A stretch of DNA of 64,000 bases from Ligustrum vulgare. Its lineage: Eukaryota > Streptophyta > Magnoliopsida > Lamiales > Oleaceae. The notes beneath the pieces are model-generated. The model did not search any database and was not told the origin of the DNA. It worked only from the letters and a program-made list of their open reading frames with translations. The position numbers and the translations under genes were made by a program. Where the stretch lies: NCBI GenBank assembly GCA_963555705.1, contig OY743168.1, positions 19,846,139-19,910,138 of the forward strand, given 5' to 3'. Positions 1 to 10,754 of this stretch are shown here, piece after piece (the first letter of the stretch is position 1; every line of letters begins with the position of its first letter).

Positions 1-241
1 TTCTACATCTTAGTTTATTTTATCAAATCCATAACAACTTGATCATGTTACCTCGTGTTTGTATCTGGAAAGAACTTGTACCAGTACAAGTGATTTCCAA
101 CTAGTAATTGCATGCCCAAATCGCTAATATACTAATAGCTAACATGACAATACTCATTATTACTATAAATTAATCACAATTATAAAAGCAACAACCAAGA
201 AAGCTACATAAAGCACGACAAGAAAACTCAAAAATGAGTAC

Positions 242-1135
242 CAATTTTTGACTCTGATGCCGAAGATAAGAAAACCATTGCCTCAGGATCCTGGGATTTG
301 AAACTAACCACGTCATAGGATTTTCCTGTCACCAGAAAACAATGCTAAAACAGTGAAAAAATAACTAAATTATATTGCACATAGGAAAATATGGCCGCGG
401 TTAACCCAAATTACCAGAAGAACCTTCAAAACTGCCCAAATGTCCATCATGGTGAAGCTTCAATGACAATTCTTTCCCGTCAAAATCAGAAGCCTGTATT
501 ACATAGCAGGACAATCTTGAAAACAAAAAATTAAGAAGTCAATTAAAGACAAAATCTTTTGTTCAGTATGGTTGTTACAATGAGCAAGATTTGTTTTAAG
601 GGAAAGAACGCAAATACACACAGAAAATTCAGTTTTTCCACCATTACAGGAATCAAATAGAAAAGGAAAACATAGAGGAAAAGTCTAAACATGTTTGGTT
701 TCAGAAGACAACGTGATAAAAATGTACATAAGAAGACCATGAAGGAAATTTTTTAGAAACTGAACATTAGTTTTGATATTCAACTGATTTTGTGGGTACA
801 TCTTTTACTTTGGTAGGAATAAAAGAGTAGCCGATAGACATCGGTTAGTTTTTCATCCACCTCCTTGTTCAAGATAAACACAATCTTCCACCAGACCCAG
901 AGACGTTGATTGTTTCCACTTTTTGAAACAAGTTTAATTGAATAATAAAAAATACAATTTGATACGAGTAGATAATGAACACGATGCAAGTAAAAAGATT
1001 TTTTACTTGATTAATGGGCCACTGAATGAGCCATAGCTCTGTTGAGTCGGTTAAATTGAGTTCGACAAGTGGATCTTTTTTATCCTCCTCGAAATCAGGT
1101 GGTAGTTTGTAACCTGCTTCACTGGAAACATCCAT
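242..1135 (-). CDS. mediator-associated protein 2-like gene, 3' partial (3 exons seen)
   Basis: Minus-strand spliced gene. Exon 1 is 1007-1135 (ATG at 1135, 43 codons, phase 0), exon 2 is 415-493 and exon 3 is 242-325. Each junction has GT/AG (donors at 1006-1005, 414-413 and 241-240; acceptors just before 493 and 325), and the reading frame stays open for about 97 residues. Recognisable blocks are STELWLIQWP in exon 1, LSLKLHHDGHLGSFEGSSG in exon 2 and KSYDVV...VFLSSAS in exon 3. From memory these fit a conserved plant nuclear protein annotated as mediator-associated protein 2, distantly related to an RNA polymerase I RPA34-type subunit; this is family recall, not a search. The donor after exon 3 implies that the rest lies left of position 1. 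No stop or frameshift is seen in the exons, so this is the best candidate for a working host gene. Intron 1 (494-1006) holds nothing else recognised. Confidence 0.72.
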
Positions 1136-1371
1136 GGTTTCCTAAAATTCAGCTATGTAACCAGTAAAATAGAAGAAAGGGAAACAGATGTATTAATTAT
1201 TTTTCCATCATTCCATGTATATTAACAACAAAATCTTCTAAAAGGCACAACCACTACCTTCCAAGTTTGTTGATGAAGATGTTGAGTAGAAATAACTGCA
1301 ACGCGAGATAATTTGGTGCCAACGGGTGATGAATATGTCTCCCTTCTGCCACTCCACACGAAATTGTTCCC

Positions 1372-1380
1372 AATTTATAG
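1372..1380 (-). promoter_or_regulatory. possible TATA box of the left-edge gene
   Basis: On the minus strand CTATAAATT lies about 240 bases upstream of the ATG at 1135. The intervening sequence (1136-1371) has no other long open frame and could be 5' UTR, possibly with an intron. The position is plausible for a plant core promoter, but the motif is short and could be chance. Confidence 0.3.
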
Positions 1381-1484
1381 AGTAATACCGAAGAAGAAAC
1401 CCCAGCCGCTTGTCGCCCTTTGCTTTATGGCCACAGGCAAGGGTTACAGAAATTATTAACACATATAAGAGCATTTATGGTGGT

Positions 1485-2212
1485 AGGGGAAGGAAAGGGG
1501 GCGGGAAAGTTAGTGAGTTCAGCTTTCGACTCGTTAAAAGGCTCGATTCGACTCATGAAAAAATAGACTTAACCTTGGTCACGAAAAAAATTTGAGTGTT
1601 GGATAGTTCGAGTTCGGCTCGTGAAACTCGTGGGATCGGCTCGTAAAAGTCTAACAAGTAGCGAAATTGGCCAGCTCGAGTGTCCGACTCGTGTCCAGCT
1701 CGTACATTTGTATTCGTTTTCATGCGTTTTTTTTAACTTTTTTATGTTTATAAATTGTAATGATTGGATTAAAAAAATTATAAACAACAAAAAACACATA
1801 ACAATATTATGTTATTATTATAGGTTTTAAGTTTTAAATTCTTAATCGAGTCCGGACTTTACGAGAATGTTGCAATATTACAAGAATGTTACATTTTAAA
1901 CATAAATTGAATGTTACAAATATCACATAATATAATAATATATCTCAATATTCAATTCAATTTTCTATTTTAACTCTTTTAACTTTTAAGTCTTTCAAAT
2001 ATAAATTTAAAAAAAAAATGACGTCACGGGCTTGGGCTGGCTCGTGAGCCAATGGGCTCACGAGTCGGACTTGGACGTCTCATGTGGGAAATGAGCCGAC
2101 TTGGTTCAGCTCGTTTCCCATACGAATTTCTTAGGTTCGACTCATGGATCAGACCAAACTCAAGGTAAAGGGTCGAGCCGAGCTGACTAGGCCCGTTTGA
2201 CACCCCACACCC
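1485..2212. mobile_element. hAT-like non-autonomous element remnant
   Basis: The 728-bp segment is flanked on both sides by the same 11 bases, TTTATGGTGGT (1474-1484 and 2213-2223). Its right end reads, inward on the minus strand, GGGTGTCAAACGGGCC, typical of plant hAT ends. Both sides carry many CTCG/GGCTCG copies like the subterminal transposase-binding repeats of hAT elements. The left end does not show a matching terminal repeat. An 11-bp duplication is longer than the 8 bp usual for hAT, so the family is uncertain; truncation or a Mutator-type event is possible. Confidence 0.5.
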
Positions 2213-2223
2213 TTTATGGTGGT

Positions 2224-2890
2224 CATTGGGTGCCAGTCAGACCTAATAGGGGGAGATATGTGCCTCCAGTGGGTACTATAATTCCTACCCTAAACATTAT
2301 CAAATATAGAAAAAATGAATTTTACATTTTCATTGATATTTTTTAACAATTTGTAATATAGTCTCTGTTTGTTGGAGACTAAAAATAAGATTTTTAGTAA
2401 ATTTTGATAAAAGTTGATAAGATATGTGGTTGAATAGTTGTGAGTGCCATGAAATATATAGTTGAGATTAATTGTTGACTTTAACTCAGATTAAAATCTA
2501 AGTTTTAATTAATACCAAATAGGAGCATATTATTAAATATATTGTAAGCATTATGAGGAAATTCTATTATCTTAAAAGCAATAATTCTTTTTTATGCATT
2601 ATCCAAAGTGGTCTATGTAGTTGTAGCTATGTAACATTTTTTATTAATTCCTCCCAATAGATAATAGATCCGAAATAAAGGAAATAATATCACCATGTTT
2701 ATGTAAATCAGCTATAGATTATTTCTCAGACTCAACAAAATATTCTAAAGCGTCATAACGAAGAGTGTTTCTACTAATTTCAACGTCACTCTTTGACGTA
2801 AGTTGTGAAGTGTTGGTTATTCACTGTGCTTAGCGGCAACTCCACATCGACAATGTTCACCATTCCAACCCTGAGTTTCTTCTTTAGAAT
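2224..2890. other. AT-rich spacer, nothing recognised
   Basis: No coding frame, RNA gene or clear element end is seen. It may be the decayed distal part of the hAT copy whose transposase trace lies at 2895-3687. Confidence 0.4.
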
Positions 2891-2894
2891 ACAT

Positions 2895-3687
2895 CGATGT
2901 GCTTAGTGTAGATGTAGAACCCGTACTCGAAGTACCAAATTGCAATTGAGTTTGTTTTCCTTCAACATGATCACGTTTGATCACACAATTGTGATATTGA
3001 TGGTTGATGTGGGTAGTACTTTGTACCCTTTTGTCATTCCAAATGTTATGTACAATATTTGCACACTACTTTATATTATTGATTTACGTCAGTTTTACGA
3101 CCCGTTCGAACTAATTTAAAATGATCACTACACTTTGTAGTTTTTTTTTTTTTACCTTTTTGCTTCCTTCTTGCATTGAGAATATCAAGTACATCTTCGA
3201 GGACTTCAACATTTTCTTCAATGTCATCTAAATCAATTGTATGACTACCTCCTACATCATCATTATCTTCTAAAATGAGAACTTCATTGAGAATGACAAA
3301 TTCATCGTGAAAGTGAGATTGTGATTTATTTATGATTGCCCGTTGAAACATTCTCAACAAATTGACGAACATCCACTTGTTTATATGTTGAAACTTGAAT
3401 AAAAGAAGAAGTGTGATTGTCGTATGAGATAATAAAAAATGAAATATGTAATTGTAGTATGTAAAGATAAAATGTGTATTGTGTAGTAATAGAGAATTAA
3501 ATTGAAATATATAAATTGAGAATTGAATTAGATTATAATAGAAGAGAGTAGAGAGCCGATAATTGTAGAGATATGTGTGAAATTGAAATGAAAAAAATGT
3601 TTTATTTATGGATGAAAACTGAAAAAATAGACGTTTGTGATCGTGGGGGACCTCAATGGTCACTTTTAAAGAATGTGACCTTTTCAT
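2895..3687 (-). pseudogene. hAT transposase N-terminal fragment (BED zinc finger trace)
   Basis: Minus-strand frame 3687-3076 ends in an acidic stretch with IDLDDIEENVEVLEDV followed by a lysine-rich block and SDHFKLV. The same layout (IDLDDI, acidic/basic block, S-D-x-W/F-K/L) begins the hAT transposase at 21777. Downstream, after a stop, VCKYC and a further His/Cys-containing stretch resemble the C-x2-C...H...C of a BED finger, again with stops and a frame change. The first about 110 residues of the open frame (F/Y/I-rich) look non-coding. Only the N-terminal domain trace is seen; no dimerisation domain. Decayed and not functional. Confidence 0.5.
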
Positions 3688-3689
3688 CG

Positions 3690-3833
3690 CATTTTTGAGC
3701 CGACGATGACTTGTTACAACGAACCACGAGCTAGGCTCGTTTTTCTTTTACTCTAATTGGCTCGTGCTCTTTTCTACGAGCCCTAGCAACTCGTGCGTTG
3801 AGCTTTGGCAAGCCACTTGACCTATTTGTCATC
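3690..3833. repeat. subterminal CTCG repeats and right end of a hAT remnant
   Basis: Several GGCTCGT / CGAGCC copies lie within 140 bases, ending in a sequence that reads on the minus strand TAGAGATGACAAATAGG, a degenerate hAT terminus. It lies directly upstream of the minus-strand transposase trace, as expected for the 5' end of that element. Confidence 0.4.
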
Positions 3834-3871
3834 TCTACCAACAACATCATTTTCAGACCAATCCTAAGATG

Positions 3872-4125
3872 ATCGATTCCACCAATGATCACTCAACCTC
3901 ATACTAAGTGTCACTTTGATCATCCAATTAATTTTGTTTCAATATTGTCACCCAACTTTATATAAATTATAAAGTAGAAGTGGTGTTTGAAATAATGTCA
4001 TATAAAGTTGGGTTGAAACAAAATCAAATTGGATAGCGAAAATGACACTAGTATGAAATTGGATGTCCCTTGATGTAATTAAAGTGACACTCATTATTGA
4101 GTTGGATGGCCATTGATGGAATTAA
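3872..4125. mobile_element. foldback MITE
   Basis: The segment folds on itself. The inner pair is ATTTTGTTTCAA...CCCAACTTTATAT near 3930-3962 against ATATAAAGTTGGGTTGAAAC near 4001-4020, flanked by longer imperfect pairs containing TCATACTAAGTGTCACTTT and its complement. The outermost pair is ATTCCACCAATGATC on the left and its imperfect complement near 4110-4125. No clear target duplication is seen. It is non-coding. Confidence 0.45.
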
Positions 4126-4173
4126 CCCTCACGTCGACTACTTTGTGGTGCAAATTAATCCATATATTCCTTA

Positions 4174-4480
4174 GAGCATCCGCATTGGATGCGTTAAAGT
4201 AGATGTTAGTAGAATAAGTTAGAAATGAATTGAATTATCATCGATAAAAAATATACTTTTTTATTGATTTCATATTATATGATTTAATGATATCTTCAAA
4301 ATGAGTACCATATTAATCTATAAACTTTTTTATTTTAAAAATAAATATTTATCATATTCTTAGACTTAAAAATTAAAACATTTATTGTGGCAACAATGAA
4401 TGTGTTAACTTTAACATGTATATGTGTCATTTAACATCAATTTTTTGCCTCTAAATTTAACACATTCAATGCGGATGCTC
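4174..4480. mobile_element. Tourist/PIF-Harbinger-like MITE
   Basis: 307-bp AT-rich element with terminal inverted repeats GAGCATCCGCATTG at both ends and TTA directly outside each (4171-4173, 4481-4483). A 3-bp TTA target duplication and small size without coding capacity are typical of PIF/Harbinger-derived Tourist MITEs. Confidence 0.65.
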
Positions 4481-4483
4481 TTA

Positions 4484-4955
4484 GCCTATGTTTTTCTGTC
4501 ATTTTTTCAAACATTTTCTTTTTAATACTTATTTTTAGCCATACGTTCATACAATAAAAATATTTTACACATAAATCTAAAGTTTTTATCTACTTTTTAA
4601 TTACACATTCTTCAAAAAATCATTATTCAAAATATTAATTTCTCTCTATAGGGTAAATATATTGTCACCACAAATTTTAAATACTGCACCACATTTTAAT
4701 CACACTATATTTTAAGCCCATGTTTGGCCCCATTTTTTGAAAACCAAATTTATTCAACACTAAATCTCAACCTCCATCTTAATCAAGCTTAATATTTTGA
4801 CTTTTCAAACATTTTTTAACCACACATTCTCCCAAAAATACTATTCAAAACCACATTTTTTTTCAATAGATACACCACAACAAATTTACAATCATAAGCC
4901 TAACCCAATAAAAAAAGAAAACAAAATCAAATTATCGTTGGCTTCATCTTTTCAT
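4484..4955. other. AT-rich spacer with MITE relics
   Basis: No gene. Stretches near 4495-4620 and 4715-4870 resemble, in degenerate form, the TTTTTAACCACACATT core of the MITE family best preserved at 43778-43941. Confidence 0.35.
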
Positions 4956-5006
4956 CAATAATGCTAGTTGTACAATTGTGCTTGACAATACAATTGACAA
5001 TTCCAT
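4956..5006 (+). repeat. left terminal inverted repeat of the Mutator-like element
   Basis: Contains TAGTTGTACAATTGTG from 4965; bases 4965-5006 match the reverse complement of 10755-10796 at 41 of 42 positions, with a weaker match extending outward to 4956. The 9-bp duplication abuts it. Confidence 0.8.
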
Positions 5007-7150
5007 CTAAATGTTTGAAATGCCCTTTAACTTAAGCACAGTTTCCTACCATACCAGCATTCCTCCAATTCGGAATTCATATGCCCCGACTCAGTCCATC
5101 TTGTACAATTAGACAACAAAATCCTCTCTTCCCATACCCGACGAAATCGAAGCCCCATTGCTCCCATACTTGACGAAATCGAAGCACCCGGTGTGATTTC
5201 TTCAAAGATCTACTGGTTCGCTGGTTTAGTGGTAGTGCCAAAGGTGTCGAAGGAGACGGAGACGATGGTCGACATTCTTGTGCAGTTTTCCACTCTGAAA
5301 CCGTAGCTGTTAAGTTGAAATGAAGTTTAGGAACTCCATTGACCATCTGGTGTGGTTTTCAGGTTTTGATTTCTTGTTGGTTTGTAATAGGTGTTAACCG
5401 AACATAGGTATGGGAAGTTTACTTTGGTTCTATTTTCTATAAGCTTCATGTAGATGAAGCTGTAATCAATGGTAGTTGACAAATTTAAGCTTTAGTTCTT
5501 CCTGGTTTGTTGGTATAATTTTGTATAGAAGTTGAATCTTAGCTGTTGTAACCAATTAAAACTTCAGTTCTTCCTAAGCATATTCACATGTTTTGTTTCC
5601 ATGACCAATACGTGTTATTTTATTTATATTGAAATGTTCCTGATCATTTAGAGCTTTATATTTTAAATTGAAAGTTATATTAGAGTTCAAGTAATTCAAA
5701 AAAGGCCTCTTTGTTTAAAAGGCATGGTCAAACAAATGTTTCATTTAAAAAGACCCCTTTCATAATTTATTAGTTCAATAGCCTCTTAGTTGGAAAAAAT
5801 AAGAAAATGATTTATACAATTACCCAAATGTCCTTGCCAAACAAAACCTAATTTTTTTCCCTGGTTCATTTCACGTTCGCCATCTCAGTTGATTTCCTCT
5901 GCAAAAGTGGCTTCTTCTCCAATCAAGTTCATGCCCTTCTTCTCTGTGCTCTTCCTTTTCTTCAAAATCAGTTCCTTCATATTCTTTTTCTCCAAAAATG
6001 GACATTGTACTCCATTTTATCCAAACCCACATTTTATTTAGTGTATTGAAAATCCATTTTCCAACATTAATATTGAGTATTTGGAGAAAAAGAGAAGGTA
6101 ATGTTGAATTTAAACACTTTTTAACCATTTTAGTTAAACAATATCTGAATCAATTCATGCTGATGTAATTTTGCTGATTTGCTCTTAATCCGCGCGTAAC
6201 GAGTTCGAAATCGTTTTGGATATATTGATGTCGTTATTATTAATCTGTTCTTGTTTTTAACTATTTTTGATAGTTGAAGTAATTTATATGTTGGTAAATA
6301 CAAGCTTCTCATGATATCTAAATTTGGGACAATAACTGGAGCATGTTCTTTACATTTGTGTTTCATAGCAGTTAGATATTGCATGTTATACATAAAAATG
6401 CTATGTTGAATTGCAGTTATGGGCAATGTGGATATGGTATGAATATCAACATGTTACTAGTTGAGTTTGAGTAGAATCTCGAATGTTTGTAGATATGAAA
6501 ATATGTGGGGAATGCAAGAGGGAGAACATTGCATATTCTTGTTTCGAGGACAATTTCATATGTGAAATTACATGACACAGTGAAACAGCTGCTGAACATT
6601 GATTTAAGGATACATGAAATGGAGATGACATGTCATGTTCCAATAATCAGTCCACTTGTACGAGCTTAGGAGCTACGGATTAGCAATAATGTGTGGAGTG
6701 ACAAGCTTCTTTTGATATTATAATTTCATTTTCATTTGCTCTTTTGTTATTGTATTTGTTGTATTGAAACGATGTTAAATTCAATTTATGTTGTTATGAA
6801 TTTGTGTTCAATGATCATGTACAGGATTTAAATGATAGCTATAACGTTCCAATTATGAATGTATCACACTGTGTTTAATTAAAGTACCATATATGATGGT
6901 ATCTACAAGCTTCTCGTGATATTTAAAGTGCAACATCATTTGAGAACATTTCTCGTTACATATGTGTTTCATTAACTGTTAGAGTTTGTCTCGTTTTCTT
7001 AAAAAAGTTATGTTGAATTGCAGTTATGTACAACGCCAGGTTACTGAATGATTTGCTTGAGAGTTCAACATCGTTCCACTTGATAAGAACTTGAAGTACA
7101 TTGAATTTCTCCAAGGAAATATGGACGTGAATGCAATCGCTTGAAATGCG
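5007..7150. other. unassigned left interior of the Mutator-like element
   Basis: No convincing protein. A 30-bp motif containing CGACGAAATCGAAGC is tandemly duplicated near 5135-5190. Two blocks of about 130 bases (6292-6422 and 6898-7027) are diverged copies of each other, sharing ACAAGCTTCTC and ending ATGTTGAATTGCAGTTATG. The TTGCAG at their ends looks like splice acceptors, so fragments of a transcribed gene with repeated exons may have been captured. The open frames here are short and without recognised domains. Confidence 0.35.
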
Positions 7151-7157
7151 TACCAAT

Positions 7158-7385
7158 GTAGAGGAAGAAATTGACCGTGAAGTTATTGGCATGGAACTTC
7201 GAGCCTTAGTTTGTATTGATGAATCTGGATTTTGTTTGTCTAGTTAAGAATCTTTTTGTGTTGTTGTTTATATGTGGAGGAAGAAATTGACAATGGAGTT
7301 ATTGGCATGGAACTTCGAGCCTTAGTTTGTAGTGATGAATCTGGATTTTGTTTATCTAATTAAGAATCTTTTTGTGTAGTTGTTT
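7158..7385 (+). repeat. about 115-bp tandem duplication
   Basis: The block starting GAGGAAGAAATTGACCG at 7158 and running through TTGGCATGGAACTTCGAGCC to AAGAATCTTTTTGTG is repeated immediately at about 7273-7385 with few differences. It lies directly left of the palindromic array. Confidence 0.75.
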
Positions 7386-7483
7386 ATTTGTTTGGTTTGT
7401 ATTAGGAACTATGTTTATCAATTTTTGTTGGAATAAGAATGATTGATTTTTAGCAGAATGTTATTCATTTGATTTTAAACTAT

Positions 7484-9440
7484 AACGAGGTTTAATTCGT
7501 TAATTTGCACACATAACGACTTTAACGTCGTTCCCGTCTAAAAAAAATAGTAACGAGGTATAAATCGTTACTTCATAAACATTACGTGTTCAACATCGTT
7601 CCTTTTGAAAAAACATTACTGCTTTATATCTGTCCATAACGAGGTTGAACTCGTTACTGTGTACAAGTAACGACTTAAATGTCGTTATAGTTACTGCTTT
7701 GAAGTCGTTCGTAACGATATTAATGTCGTTACAGTTGAAAATATCTTACTGCTTTACTGTTGTTTATAACGACATTGAAATCGTTACTTCATAAAAATAA
7801 CGACATAAATGTCGTTACATATATTTACGGATATGCCCTCGTCATCCAAAATTCCCAACAGTCAACAAAGTCGCACTAACTTTTCAAAAACGATGTTTAA
7901 ATCGTTGTAACGACTTCAAATCCGTTATCGTTTGGAAGATCGTTTCATTGTAATCGTAACAACATTGAGCTCGTTTGTGTAGAAAATAGCCTAAAACGAT
8001 GTGGAACTCGTTACTGTTTCTGTTGAACGAGTTCGAGATCGTTATGTTTCAGGCTCAGAAAGTCACGTAACGATAATTATATCGTTTGTTTACAAATTTG
8101 ACGACATTAAGATCGTTCCAGTGTACTATATTACCAAAACAATGTCAATGTCGTTTTTTCGATAACAAAACGATATTGGAATCGTTATGTTCATAGCCGA
8201 ATAAATATCATAACGAGTTAAATGTCGTTTTTTCGTAAGTTTGGCGAACTCTATATCGTTTCAGTATAAATTATTACTATAACGTCGTTTGTATCGTTTC
8301 TTCAATCGCAACACGACATGTATATCGTTATGACTCAAATCGTCGATCCGATCATTTTTTTTTGTCCGAAGTGCCTCCAATAGACGTAATCTAACAAAAA
8401 TGGGTCATAAAAAGTGATTCAAACACTTTGTAAATCGACATGATTAGAAAGATAGGATCAATATGAGATGAAGTTCCTTTAGTTATCTATTACCTTGGAA
8501 CTTCTACACTTGGGAGAAATGATTATATCTTTCTAATTATGTCGATTTACAAAGTATTTGAATCACCTTTTACGATCCATTTTTTTTAGATTACGCATGT
8601 TGGAAGCATTTCGGATGGTAAAGAACGATCGAATCATCGATTTCATCCATAACGACACACAAGTCGTGTTCCACATGAAGAAACGATATCTAAGCCGTTA
8701 TAGTTATAATTTACACTGGAACGAGATGCATTTCGTTAATTTAATACTATAACGATATGGAAGACGTTATGATGGTTTGTCGATTTTTGACAAAACGATT
8801 TTAATATCGTTATGTTTGCAAAGAAACGATGTAAAAATCGTTTTAGCTAACATTTCAACTATAACGATCTTGATGTCGTTCAATTTGTACAGAAACGACA
8901 TAATCGTCGTTATGTGATTTTCATATGCTGAATTAGAACGTTATTTAACTCGTTATATGTAAAATGAAACGACATATATATCGTTTTAATTTTATTTTCA
9001 ACTCCAACGATCTCAAAATCGTTATTATTACATTGGAACGATTTATCAAATGATCACGATTTTGAAATCGTTACAACGACTTAAACATCGTTACGATAAA
9101 ATTTGTGCAAGTTTGTTGATTGTTTGGATTTATGGACGACGAGGGCATTATTATAAATATGTCGTAACGACATAAACCTCGTTATGTGTAAAAAGTAACG
9201 ACTTCAATGTCGTTATGAATAGATCTGAAGCAGTAACTATAACGACATTTAACTCGTTATGTATACAAAGTAACGATTTAGACCTCGTTATGAATAGATT
9301 TGAAGTAGTACATTGAATTCGTTATGCATACACAATAACGACTTCAATCTCGTTACTACATTTTTTCAACTATAACGACATTGAACTTGTTACATGTGCA
9401 AAGTAATGATTTAGACATCGAAACAGTTCTCATATCGTTA
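7484..9440. repeat. 2-kb inverted repeat made of about 40 palindromic units
   Basis: Two arms of about 0.95 kb (7484-8453 and 8527-9440) are imperfect reverse complements around a centre near 8490. Anchors are GATTCAAACACTTTGTAAAT (8416-8435) against ATTTACAAAGTATTTGAATC near 8545-8565, and ATATGCCCTCGTC near 7831-7845 against GACGAGGGCATT near 9137-9150. Both arms are filled with a motif close to AACGAnnTnnAnnTCGTT, itself palindromic, every 35-50 bases. The spacer contains a further GAAGTTCC / GGAACTTC pair. Open frames across it are not coding. It resembles the long internally repetitive arms of foldback elements, and its transcript would form a long hairpin. Confidence 0.85.
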
Positions 9441-9929
9441 TGAGTTCCATTACAAGGTACCTATGGCGACAAAAACTCATCTATAGCAATACATAGCACA
9501 TTTTTTCAAATGACTTTTTAACCACATAAATTTCTCAAACCACTTTTGAACCACATAATATACCTCGAAATTATCACATTCCTTGTTTATAAGCAAAAAT
9601 TATTTATCAAACAGAGGCTTGATTTTCAAGATAAAAATCTACACATACGGGTGAGTTTGCATATTATTTAGTGCATTTGTGTTGTGTGAATTTGAATTTT
9701 TTTCCCTTATTTTCGGTCTCTTTAAAAAAAAAATTTGGGGGCGCTATCCCCAAAGCCCCAAAATATTCATCGCAAAAAATACACGTTCATCTCTGTGTCT
9801 TACTATTACTAATTGTCTGCGTCCAACACTGCTTATATATTTACTAGATATTAAATTTTCAATTCCTTGCAATATTAAATTTAAAATATTTTTGGAATAT
9901 AATATATATTTATTAGCTATAATTCATTA
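9441..9929. other. interior of the Mutator-like element, MITE relic
   Basis: Stretch 9500-9615 (TTTTTAACCACATAAATTT ... AAACAGAGGC) is a degenerate copy of the Tourist-like MITE family seen at 43778. No gene is seen; the 88-residue frame from 9679 has low complexity. Confidence 0.35.
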
Positions 9930-10160
9930 CATAAATTATTATTGATTCAAGTGGTTGAGTTTTTAAAATATTCATGGTTCAATTCCTTGCAACTTTATAT
10001 TTATGGGAAATGAAATACAATTTTTTAGAATACAATATATATAGGTTAGAGATAATTTGAACACATAATGTTGTTGGTTGAAATGGTTGAGTTCTCAAAG
10101 TTTTACCTATAGGTGTAGGGTTCGAATCTTTGCACACCTAGAAGAAGGAAATATATTTTT
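9930..10160 (+). other. SINE-like sequence, two tandem tRNA-like heads
   Basis: Two diverged copies start near 9945 and 10070. Each has an A-box-like AGTGGTTGAG / AATGGTTGAG and, about 35 bases on, a B-box-like GGTTCAATTCC or GGTTCGAATC. This spacing is that of RNA polymerase III promoters of tRNA-derived SINEs. No cloverleaf or full SINE end is identified. Confidence 0.35.
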
Positions 10161-10754
10161 TAGTTTTTCCATCAAGGATAAAAAGGTCATTTGATACTTT
10201 AAAATATTTTTCCTTTTTTTTTATATTCTTATTTTAGTCAAGGGGTTAGTTGGACAAAAGTTTTGTGAGTGAGGGTTATCCCAGTTAATTCCCCTTCAAA
10301 AAATCGGTTGGAAATTTTATTGTTGGAATCTGCCTTGAATGGGATAGTATTTGGACGTGGCTTCATATGTTTGAGCAATTGATTATGTATTGTTCACATC
10401 TTTGAACTTACCAAGGGAAGACATTGTTGGTTTCCAGTGCGGTGGGAAGGCTGTCACTCGTCGGAATTTATTGAGGGGAACCACATGGAAATGTTCTGAA
10501 GTCTGCGCAAACCCAAGGAAATGTCTTCCTCCTCTTCTTCGGCGCCAGAGATGTTACTAGCTCCGGCGGTGTGGGTCGGCGGCACCGAATCAATGGCAGA
10601 GGATTGGGTCTTTTTTTTTTTTTTTTTTTGAGCTACGGGGTAACTTGCAAGGAAAGGGAAAGCACACTGATCTAAAATGGGAGGTGACAGGCAGCAATTG
10701 ATTTTTTAGTTTTAAAAATATCACGATATTCTCACTCCAAAATCTCGCGAGAAT
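10161..10754. other. right interior of the Mutator-like element
   Basis: Near 10521 an ATG opens a frame with coding-like composition (MSSSSSSAPEMLLAPAVWV), rich in Ser/Ala/Gly codons and unlike its AT-rich surroundings. It runs into a T tract at 10611-10630. It may be a captured exon fragment; I cannot identify the parent. Confidence 0.3.

Noticed and set aside
3200..3687. N-terminal 110 residues of the 203-codon minus-strand frame
   Set aside because: Phe/Tyr/Ile/Leu-rich translation of AT-rich DNA; only the C-terminal part resembles transposase.
5077..5346. Minus-strand 89-codon frame
   Set aside because: No domain, crosses a tandem duplication, composition not coding-like.
7484..9440. 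CRISPR-like array
   Set aside because: Units vary in sequence and spacing, form two mirror arms, and the genome is a plant; no spacers or cas genes.
9679..9945. 88-codon plus-strand frame
   Set aside because: Low-complexity AT-rich DNA within the Mutator-like element; no domain.
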